Source: Bacteroidota bacterium
GTDB lineage: Bacteria; Bacteroidota; Bacteroidia; Bacteroidales; VadinHA17
Direction: 5' to 3'
DNA length: 64,000 nucleotides
Assembly (NCBI GenBank): GCA_016718875.1
Contig: JADKBL010000001.1
Coordinates: forward strand, 186,001 to 250,000
Part shown: positions 8,288 to 15,377 of the stretch, one piece after another
Layout of the letters: each line of letters starts with the position of its first letter
Numbering within the stretch: position 1 is the stretch's first letter
The notes under the pieces: model-generated
Database searches by the model: none
What the model saw: the letters and a program-made list of their open reading frames with translations, nothing else
Told to the model about the DNA's origin: nothing
Position numbers and translations under genes: made by a program

Positions 8288-9484
8288 TCATTTAAGAGCA
8301 TCCTTACTTTGCTGAATAATTCCACCAAGATGTAGTCCAATAGCTTTAGCGAGAAGAGGTGGAACTGCGTTTCCTATTTGATTATATTGAGAAAGCCTAT
8401 CGAAATAAATTTTGCCAAGTTTTTGTAACAATTTTTAGAGACTAAAGTTCTTTTACCCTTGAAAACATAATAATCTGGAAATGACTGTAATCTAGCTGCT
8501 TCCCGGGATGTAATATTTCGAGGAAATGTTGGATGTATAAAACTCGAATAGAAAGATGCGGGAATTGTATTAGATATTTTGTCCGGTTTTAGATGTCTAT
8601 AATTTGAATTGAATTTATTTTTAGAAATATTCCCATTACCATTTCTTTCTCTAACTTTTAGATTATGTGGAATTTCTTCTATAGTAGATCCTTGTTGAAC
8701 TAGTTTAAATCTTTCTATCAGCCTTGCTGTATGAGCCATTGCAGTATGATTAAAAACAAATTCAGAATTTGTTCTAGCCCAAATTTGATATTCAGAAATC
8801 GCATTTGAGTCATAAGGTTGGATTTCAGATCCTCACAGGCAAAAATCTGTGGTAGGTCTAATATAGCCTCTCCAATTGTAACTGCGGGTTTCAATCCAAT
8901 TTCCTCTCGATTTGGTCCCAGATAGTAATGAGTTTTTGGAGGAGGCTCAATTGTCAATCCCATTAAATTCCCAACAAAGAAAACTCTCTTTCTATCTTGG
9001 GGTACTCCATATTCTGCAGCTTGAAGTAGCCAGATATCAACATGATAACCAATCGATTCAAAGGTCTGCTTTATAATTGAGGATATTTTCTCACCTGAAG
9101 AATTTTTTCTGGAAAGAATCCCTCTTACGTTTTCCATAACAAATACTTTCGGTCGAAAAGTATCAACCCATCTAGAAAAATGGACAAACAAAGAGTTTCT
9201 TGGATCGTTTGGATCACTATTTGGTCCTGCGAAACTAAATCCTTGACACGGTGGTCCACCAATAATTATTTCAGGTTTTACTTTTATTTGATTAATTATA
9301 TCCTCTTGTTCTGTAATATCGCTATGGAGGATTTTTGAAGGAGAATGATTTGCTTTAAGAGTTTCAACCGCCCAATCATCTTTCTCAAGGGCTAATATCA
9401 ATTCTAAACCTGCCATCTCAAAGCCTAAGCTAAAACCGCCAGCCCCGGCAAATAAATCTATAAATTTAATTTTTGGTTATCCAT
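8288..9484 (-). CDS. DNA (cytosine-5) methyltransferase (three homopolymer frameshifts)
   Basis: The enzyme transfers methyl from SAM to cytosine C5 in DNA. Visible motifs in order: I (FIDLFAGAGGFSLGFE), IV with catalytic cysteine (GGPPCQGFSFAG), VI (FVMENVRGIL), VIII (QDRKRVFFVG), IX-like HPTFPRNITSREAARLQSF and X (QIGNAVPPLLAKAIG). The pieces are split by a missing A in A-runs at 9470-9474 and 8432-8436 and by one indel near 8817; corrected length is about 398 residues. Its ATG (9482-9484) overlaps the end of the upstream gene by 8 bases. No standard restriction nuclease gene is adjacent, so the restricting partner, if any, must be one of the neighbours. Confidence 0.88.
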
Positions 9485-10505
9485 CAAACAGCTGATTCTC
9501 TAAAATTTGGAAAATATCTATACTTCTGAATATTGAATTACATCTTCTAAGGGAATGATCTCTGTAATATTAGTTATCCCGTCTTGGATCATGCCAAATT
9601 CATTAATAATATCACCAGTACTTAGATCTAATCCATTTGGTAATAAGGATTCTAGTTGGTAAATTTCTCGGTATGTTAAGCTTGGTACATTAATTTCAAA
9701 TGGTGATTCAGCATTTCTATAAAAGTCAAGCTGAGAGAAATTTGAAGCTGCTAAACTTGGTTTCTGATAGCCGTTATAGATAATTCCACCAGTTGTAAGC
9801 ATTTTAGCTCCATCCTGATATTCAAAATTGATTAATTGGTCATAGAATAGGCGATTGGGATTATCTTCTTGCTTCCCGTCATTTCTACATTTTACTATAG
9901 TATTTATTTCATCTTCAATGACTTGTCGATAAACCTTAGAAAGGCCTTTTAAATTAAGATTTGATCCATCAATACCGAGAGGATTTTCCTCTCCAATATT
10001 TTCAATAAGTTTCTTAAATCTAAATCCCTTTAATTCTTCAGCACTCAAACCATTTTTTGAGAATTGGTGAGCATTAACTGTTACTATAATCAAACTTCCC
10101 TCCAACGCACTAGAAACAAATGTCCTAATATCTTCCTAAAACTGTATGATCTAATGGATAATCATAGTCAAGCCACAGAATAGTTGGGGTATTTTCTAAT
10201 GCTAGGGTTGGGAGGATTTCATTCGAATGACCCAATAGAAGTTTTATGCATGAATAAGGTATATTAAATTTAAATCTTTTTTCATTTTTGATATCCTTCT
10301 CAATACTGATTAGATCTTTAAATCCGAGATTTTTATGAAATTGGGAAAAATCACTAAAATATGTGGATCCAAAACCTATATATTGATACCTGTTAAGTTG
10401 GTTAAAAGAAGAAAGCCTATGGAATAGATCGCATAGCATTTTACGTTCGATAGCCTTAGCAGGCCTCAAATCATAATTTATGTTTTCATAACTTGGTCTG
10501 CTCAT
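9477..10505 (-). CDS. Rossmann SAM-methyltransferase-like protein of the operon (two frameshifts)
   Basis: The start overlaps the GHKL ATPase stop (ATGA at 10502-10505). The N-terminus, MSRPSYENINYDLRPAKAIE, is followed by YQYIGFGSTYFSDF and LISIEKD, which reads as a Rossmann glycine loop and the acidic end of strand 2, so a methyltransferase-like fold is likely. An extra G at 10135-10136 splits it: correction gives HTVLEDIRTFVSSALEGSL. A missing T near 9528-9532 gives RSIDIFQILENQLFDG, stopping at 9477-9479 inside the C5 methyltransferase start. Corrected length is about 342 residues. I do not recognise a characterised family; DNA, RNA or a small molecule could be the substrate. Confidence 0.6.
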
Positions 10506-11820
10506 TTTTCTCCAATTTCCATTTCGTAATAATAGTCAAATGTCTGTTCGCCTACTTGTTTATAGGATTTAACTCCAAGACATTTCATTACTTTTTTAAT
10601 CTTATTTAATGGCATAGTGTAAACTATCTTTCCATGATCAGCTTGTTTTACGATAGTCTTTGAGGTTACTGGGTACGAAAAAGCTTTAGCTAGATTGTCA
10701 GGTTTATATTCGGAAATAGAAGTAACTACTGCATTATCAACTATTTGTTCCAGTGGTCTATCTTCAGGTGAGCTGTCTTTTTCACGCTCCTTTTTCATTT
10801 GGTTTAGAAAAGTAATTACTGGCCTCATCAACTCAATCATTTTCAGGCGAATATATTTAAATCTTGGAGAATCGCGATCCATCCCATTTTGTCGTATTCC
10901 ATGGTAAAACGGAAGAATCCTCTCTGCATTAAAAAAGGCATACCCCTAAAACGCTGAAATTGGCCGTGATAGTTAGGTCCACCATCTCCACCGCTACCTG
11001 TCCAACCTGTTAGGTCTGTTTGTTCTGGACCAACAATCAACCTGTCATTACAAAATAAATACCATCCTCCATCCTCCAGAATTGATTCACCAATCCCAGC
11101 ATATAGTTTGACAGATAAGCCATCACTAAATTCTTCTTTAATAAATCCAGTCTTTAAATACTCCGATTCAATGAGTTCAAGTTTTCTGGTTTTTAAGAGA
11201 TGATGATTGATTTTAATTTGAAGGCCATTAGAAATATTATATATGTTTTAAAGTTCAATTTCTTTAAGTAATCTCTTAATAAAATCATTATCTTCAAATT
11301 GTTCTTTAACATCAAGGTTTAGATGAGTAACCTTTATTAAGGTTTTTCAGTTCTACAGGATTTGATAATTCTTCCTTAATAATTTTAAATTCGAAGTCCC
11401 AAGTTTCTTGATTATTTTGCCACTTATCTACATCAACCTCCATCTTAAATGATGATTTTGAAGCAATAGAGTCGATCTCGAAAAACTTACCCATTTTAAA
11501 CAATGATCTTTTCATTCCAATTCCAAATTGCCCAACTGATCCTGATTGGATAGGTTTGTCTTTTGGTCTTCCAAATCTAAAAGCATAATTCCTAGCTATC
11601 TCAGATTCAATTCCACCGCAATTATCTTTTATAATAAAATGATCTGATAGAGCTTCAATCTCTATCGAAAGTCCATGGAGGTCTTTATGAGGCCTCAACT
11701 GCTTAGCCCCATCTACTGAATTATCAATTAAATCCCTATAGCATCAAGTGTTACATCCTTTACTAACATGGTGATAAACAAGTCCTTAGTTGGGCTCGCA
11801 TTTATCTTATTTTTTTTCAT
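10502..11820 (-). CDS. GHKL (MORC/MutL-type) ATPase of the operon, several lesions
   Basis: The pieces together give about 440 residues. The N-box DLIDNSVDGA follows a frameshift near 11738. Motif II is DNCGGI and motif III GSVGQFGIGMKRS, the ATP-lid signatures of Hsp90/MutL/histidine-kinase-type ATPases. A middle part (KLYAGIGESILEDGGWYLF, TGWTGSGGDGG) resembles MORC-like proteins. Lesions: frameshifts near 11738, 11335 and 10957 and an in-frame TAA at 11248-11250. Start is at 11818-11820; an alternative ATG lies at about 11831-11833 with an A8 indel. GHKL ATPases of this kind occur in bacterial restriction-modification neighbourhoods and may act as DNA clamps or loop formers. It overlaps the next gene by 4 bases. 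Confidence 0.7.
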
Positions 11821-11901
11821 CAACTGCTGGCATAATGCTTTTTTAAGTAATACGAATATATTCAATTTTAGGTTCTAAAGTTAGGCTAAGAAAAAGCATG
11901 T

Positions 11902-11943
11902 GTTTGGCAGCAGCATGAGCTGCCGAGGTGGCTGCTGCCAAAC
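11902..11943. repeat. Perfect 13-bp inverted repeat (hairpin)
   Basis: GTTTGGCAGCAGC at 11902-11914 pairs perfectly with GCTGCTGCCAAAC at 11931-11943 around a 16-base loop, and weaker pairing extends outward (AAGCATGT against TCTTGCTT). No T-run follows on either strand, so it is not a simple terminator. It lies 82 bases upstream of the GHKL operon start and could be a regulatory hairpin or part of the end of a lost cassette. The rest of 11821-12025 shows nothing else I can support. Confidence 0.6.
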
Positions 11944-12025
11944 TCTTGCTTTGTGAGTTGGGAGTCGTGGTATATGAATAAGTTTTAAATCTTTTGCTGT
12001 TATATGTAGGGTTTTGTCATGGTTG

Positions 12026-12062
12026 CCTAACTGTCACGTGGCTAATGCCTTACATAACACGG
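12026..12062 (-). repeat. attC-like core at the upstream end of the array
   Basis: The plus strand reads CCTAACTGTCACGTGGCTAA followed by TGCCTTACATAACACGG. CCTAACTGTCA is shared with the left end of unit B (5612). The minus-strand core GTTAGGC fits GTTRRRY. It lies about 200 bases upstream of the GHKL operon and would be the outer boundary of the operon's cassette. No integrase gene is found on either side within the window. Confidence 0.45.
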
Positions 12063-12306
12063 TTATACACTGAAAAAAGTAGACATAATCTGCCAAAACA
12101 GATATGTATATCAACCTTCCAATGTCATTAATACATCTTAAACCTGAATCAATTCCCACAATCCTCCCACACTCCCGTCCGGTCAGTCACAATGCCAAAG
12201 CGACCAACAAGGAAGTTGAAAGCCACATGGAATGCGATGCTCAACAGTATGTTCCTCTCCCAAAAATTGCATTGCAGACCAAATTTAAGAAATAGAATCT
12301 TATTAT

Positions 12307-12410
12307 GGGGAGGGTGTTTGGAAAATATTTTGGGGAGGGGGAGGTAGGGAGACTGGGAGAGAGGGGGGAGACGGGGGAGGGGGGTGAGGGAGATGGGGAG
12401 GGTAGAGAAG
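12307..12410 (+). repeat. Strand-biased G-rich tract
   Basis: About 100 bases are almost purely G with scattered A and T on the plus strand, including many runs of three to six G (for example GGGGAGGGGGAGG and GGGGGAGGGGGG). Several G-quadruplexes could form. It lies between the cassette region and the IS element, and I see no coding potential. A 63-codon plus-strand frame just before it (12104-12295) has no family features. Confidence 0.8.
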
Positions 12411-12459
12411 TGAGACGCAGTGGAGGTTAGTCGACTGCGTCTGCACTTAGGATTCGAGG

Positions 12460-12552
12460 GTCATTTATGGTCATTGGGCCTGCGGCCGTCATTTGGCTGC
12501 GCGTCATTTGCGCTTCGCGCGTCATTGGGCTGTGCCGTCATTCATTGTCATT
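12460..12552 (+). repeat. GTCATT repeat cluster left of the IS element
   Basis: Seven copies of GTCATT occur in 93 bases, starting at 12460, 12470, 12488, 12503, 12521, 12537 and 12547, spaced 10-18 bases. The spacers between the middle copies are GC-rich and partly self-complementary (GCGTCATTTGCGCTTCGCGC). The inverse motif AATGAC repeats on the other side of the IS element. No function is evident. Confidence 0.75.
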
Positions 12553-12602
12553 TTTGGACATTGTGTCTTGTCCTGAAATAGGTTTACACAAAAAAGTGTA
12601 AA

Positions 12603-13043
12603 ATGGAAGAAACAAGTAAAGTTATTTTAGGATTAAGAAATGGTAGTTCTTTTAGCATTACAGAGCGACATCAGATTATTAAGGAGCTGATCACGTCTCA
12701 AATAAGCAAACAGCAGCTTTGGAAGAAATATACTGGAGAAACTCGGGAGCATGGCAAGCTGTTAAAATGGATGCGTCAGTTAGGTTATTCTACAGAGCTT
12801 TCAGCCAGAAGATATACTTTTGGTGAAAATACTAGATTGATGACCAAGAAAAAAATAACTTCCACTCTGGCTGAAGAATCGTTTGAAATCCTTCAATTGA
12901 AGAAACGAATTTATGAGTTAGAGAACCAGTTGAAAGATGCCGAGATGAAAGCTATTGCCTTCTCGACAATGGTTGATATCGCAGAGAAAGAGTATAAGAT
13001 ACCCATTAGAAAAAAGCTCAATACCAAACCATTGAAGAAATGA
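12603..13043 (+). CDS. IS3-family transposase OrfA (HTH and leucine zipper)
   Basis: This 146-residue protein has an N-terminal helix-turn-helix region (ERHQIIKELITSQISKQQLW) and a C-terminal coiled coil (residues about 92-120, ILQLKKRIYELENQLKDAEM) used for multimerisation in IS3 elements. It ends in TGA at 13041-13043, overlapping the OrfB ATG. A slippery heptamer lies 25 bases before its stop. OrfA binds the element ends and regulates transposition, while the fused OrfAB is the active transposase. Confidence 0.9.
   Translation: MEETSKVILGLRNGSSFSITERHQIIKELITSQISKQQLWKKYTGETREHGKLLKWMRQLGYSTELSARRYTFGENTRLMTKKKITSTLAEESFEILQLKKRIYELENQLKDAEMKAIAFSTMVDIAEKEYKIPIRKKLNTKPLKK
13010..13016 (+). 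promoter_or_regulatory. Programmed -1 frameshift site of the IS3 element
   Basis: The heptamer A_AAA_AAG is in exact register with the orfA frame (codons AAA 13011-13013 and AAG 13014-13016). After a -1 slip the frame is open through KAQYQTIEEM into OrfB at 13040. This is the canonical IS3 signal to make the OrfAB fusion. Confidence 0.88.
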
Positions 13044-13960
13044 AAAGTAATTTTCCCCACATAGGCTTAGCCAAGCTATGTGGTTGGTTTGGTGTTACCA
13101 GGCAGTCATATTATCAAAATGGTTGGAAAGGAGCTGAGATTAGTATTGAAGAAGATATTATATTGAAGGAGGTTCTTAAAATCCGTAAAAATCATAGAAG
13201 AATGGGGACACGTAAGCTCCATGAGAAGCTTCACCTATTTATGTTAGAACATCAAATAAAGATGGGCAGGGATGCTTTATTTGATTTGTTATCATCAAAT
13301 TATTTACTAGTAAGAAAGAGGAAAAGGCGCATACAAACAACACAATCTTTTCACTGGCTTCGGAAATACCCAAATCTGATAAGAGACTTTGTTCCAACAG
13401 GACCAAACCAACTATGGGTAAGTGATATAACATATTGGAAAATCATTGGAGGTCATGTATATATTAGCTTTATTACAGATGCTTACTCTCATAAGGTTGT
13501 AGGGTATCATGTTGCCGAAACCTTGGAAGCCGTTGAGAGCGTACAGGCTTTGAAAATGGCTCTTTCCGGCTTATTTATGGAGCCAGACGGCCATTTTCAG
13601 CTCATTCATCATTCTGACAGAGGAGTTCAGTATTGTTCCTTTGAATACGTAAAATTATTGAAGGATAATAACATCCAAATAAGTATGACAGAAAACGGAG
13701 ATCCGTTAGAAAATGCCTTAGCTGAAAGATTAAATGGAATACTTAAGGATGAATATTTGATTGATAATCCGGTAAAATCTTTAGAAGAAGCCAGAAAGGC
13801 ATTAACAAGATCTGTAAACCTTTATAATAATGACAGACCTCATATGAGCATCGGAAATCAATATCCATCATTGGTTCATGAACAAAAGATCCAAACAGGA
13901 AGATTATGGAAGAATTATTACAAAAAGAATCCTACTATTGTAAACCAATATCAGGATTAA
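13040..13960 (+). CDS. IS3-family transposase OrfB (DDE integrase core)
   Basis: This 306-residue protein has the rve integrase core: first aspartate in LWVSDITYW, second in HHSDRGVQY, and catalytic glutamate in LAERLNGILKDEY with the usual lysine seven residues later. An N-terminal HTH_21-like region (RKNHRRMGTRKLHEKL) precedes it. It is produced from its own ATG or, more relevantly, as the C-terminal part of OrfAB after the frameshift at 13010-13016. All catalytic residues are present. Confidence 0.93.
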   Translation: MKSNFPHIGLAKLCGWFGVTRQSYYQNGWKGAEISIEEDIILKEVLKIRKNHRRMGTRKLHEKLHLFMLEHQIKMGRDALFDLLSSNYLLVRKRKRRIQTTQSFHWLRKYPNLIRDFVPTGPNQLWVSDITYWKIIGGHVYISFITDAYSHKVVGYHVAETLEAVESVQALKMALSGLFMEPDGHFQLIHHSDRGVQYCSFEYVKLLKDNNIQISMTENGDPLENALAERLNGILKDEYLIDNPVKSLEEARKALTRSVNLYNNDRPHMSIGNQYPSLVHEQKIQTGRLWKNYYKKNPTIVNQYQD

Positions 13961-14039
13961 CTTTTAAATGTAAATTGATATCAGGATTTAATTATTAATC
14001 TGTAAACTTTTTTCAGGACGAGTCATTGTTTTACAATTG

Positions 14040-14094
14040 AATGACAATTGAATGACAATCGAATGACTATCGAATGACTATCGAATGACAATCA
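14040..14094 (+). repeat. 11-bp tandem repeat, five copies, abutting the tonB stop
   Basis: Five exact-length 11-base units run from 14040 to 14094: AATGACAATTG, AATGACAATCG, AATGACTATCG twice, and AATGACAATCA. The last unit contains the tonB stop codon (TCA at 14092-14094 on the plus strand). AATGAC is the reverse complement of GTCATT, which repeats on the other side of the IS, and one GTCATT lies at 14022-14027. The IS element therefore sits inside a field of the same motif in both orientations. Confidence 0.85.
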
Positions 14095-14874
14095 GTTCTT
14101 AATCTGAAAGTTAATAGGTACCGTGTACCAGACGGGAACTGGTTTTCCGCCCTGCTTGCCGGGCCTGAAGGCGGGAAGTGATTTTACTACCCTTATTGCT
14201 TCGGCATCGAGTGCCGGATCAACGCTTTTAAAAACCGAGACCTGATCAACTCCTCCCTTTGAGGTTACACAGAACCGTACAATTACCTTTCCTCCAATGT
14301 TGTTTTCCTGGGCTATCTGGGGATAAACAAGATTATCTCCAATAAATTTTAAAAGTCCTGCTACTCCTCCCTGAGGTTCGGGCATTTCCTCAACAATGAT
14401 GAAGGGCTCAGGTTCCTTTTCGTCTTCCTGTACCTCTTCCCTCACTTCCTGGATAGCATCAATAACCTCATCATTCTGAACCTCAATCTGTGCCTCATCG
14501 GCTGTCATAAGCCGCACAGCATCTTCCGGCTTAACTGAGTCCACAACTACGGGTGGTACATATTTCGCCTGCTGGACTACATCCGAAGGCGGTGGCGGTG
14601 GTGGCGGCGGAGGGGTAACAGTTTCATTGGGCTGATCGAGATTTTCCATATTGATCAATACCTCTCTTTCGTCACGTCTCATGCTGTTTTCAAGTGCCCT
14701 GGCACTGAAGTATGGTGCAACAATGCTGAAGGCCATTATCAGAACAGCGATCAGAAGTGATATTGCAACATTGCGGTTATAGTCCTTCCGAAGCATATAG
14801 GCTCCGTACTCCTTGTTCCTGCTCTCAAACACGATATCGTTGAATTCAGGAATTCCATTCAATTCTTTTTTCAT
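14092..14874 (-). CDS. tonB: TonB energy-transducing protein
   Basis: The protein has 260 residues. A short cytoplasmic segment with the RNKEYGAYMLRKDY motif typical of Bacteroidota TonB precedes one membrane helix (residues about 37-56). A periplasmic proline-rich spacer (PPPPPPPPP near residue 87) and an acidic glutamate stretch follow. The TonB C-terminal domain covers residues about 175-260 (GGKVIVRFCVTSKGGVDQV, SLPAFRPGKQGGKPVPVWY). It couples inner-membrane proton motive force to outer-membrane TonB-dependent transporters with ExbB/ExbD, which are not in this window. It is monocistronic here. Confidence 0.92.
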   Translation of the reverse strand: MKKELNGIPEFNDIVFESRNKEYGAYMLRKDYNRNVAISLLIAVLIMAFSIVAPYFSARALENSMRRDEREVLINMENLDQPNETVTPPPPPPPPPSDVVQQAKYVPPVVVDSVKPEDAVRLMTADEAQIEVQNDEVIDAIQEVREEVQEDEKEPEPFIIVEEMPEPQGGVAGLLKFIGDNLVYPQIAQENNIGGKVIVRFCVTSKGGVDQVSVFKSVDPALDAEAIRVVKSLPAFRPGKQGGKPVPVWYTVPINFQIKN

Positions 14875-15377
14875 GACATTCGTTATTTGTTGTTTCTATA
14901 ACTATGATGCTCTTTTCGCATAAATTCCATACCAAATATACAACTATTATATTAGTTATGCAACTAATTCTTTAATTATATTGTTTCGATCCGCTAGTTT
15001 TAACTCCCGGGGGCAGCTGGATGGAAGTATTGGATCGGAATTTTGAAGCATAAAGTATGGAATGTAGAAAAAGTCGAGACTTCTACCTTATCTTTCTCTG
15101 TGTGACTCTGTGGATTCTCTGTGGATCTCTGTGTAACAATATATTAAGAACTAACACAGAGTGGCACAGAGGTGGCACAGAGTTACACAGAGGACTTCTT
15201 CTATACCTCCAAACTTGTTGAAATATTGTAAATTACTAAGCCCCCCCTGGGGGGTTGGGGGGTTGATGGGGAAGAATGTAAAATCCACTCTCCTCAATAT
15301 TTATCCCCATAACTTCATTTGCCCTGAGAGAATAATTATCTAACTTTCAGTATTGAAAATGTAAATGAATCAAAACA
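14875..15377. other. 503-base intergenic region with two repeat types
   Basis: This gap separates divergent tonB and the esterase gene. It holds a CTCTGTG inverted repeat (about 15097-15193) and a C/G tract (15241-15266: CCCCCCCTGGGGGGTTGGGG). The promoters of both genes must lie here, but I cannot point to convincing boxes. A short plus-strand frame at 15161-15343 runs through the repeats and is not supported. Confidence 0.7.
15097..15193. repeat. CTCTGTG-type inverted repeat
   Basis: The left arm is built of CTCTGTG/GACTCTGTGGATT units ending CTCTGTGTAAC. The right arm has CACAGAG units (ACACAGAGTGGCACAGAGG) ending GTTACACAGAG. The arms are inverse copies around a short A/T-rich centre, so a long imperfect hairpin can form. 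Similar CTCTGTG-rich spacers are familiar between genes in this phylum; function unknown. Confidence 0.7.

Larger units (their letters stand above)
12569..14020 (+). mobile_element. IS3-family insertion sequence, apparently intact
   Basis: The element has terminal inverted repeats TGTCCTGAAATAGGTTTACA at 12569-12588 and TGTAAACTTTTTTCAGGACG at 14001-14020 (shared GTCCTGAA and GTTTACA) around two overlapping frames. Both frames are open, and the frameshift signal and DDE residues are present, so it is probably still active. I could not find a clear target-site duplication (TCTT on the left against GAGT on the right), so the exact ends are uncertain by a base or two. Confidence 0.88.

Noticed and set aside
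12104..12295. 63-codon plus-strand frame before the G-rich tract
   Set aside because: No signal, domain or neighbour support, and the composition looks like random non-coding DNA running towards a repeat region.
12565..14024. Target-site duplication of the IS3 element
   Set aside because: Bases next to the inverted repeats (TCTT and GAGT) do not match, so no duplication can be claimed.
12460..14094. GTCATT/AATGAC repeats as a CRISPR array
   Set aside because: Units are 6-11 bases with no 20-40-base spacers and no cas genes are nearby.
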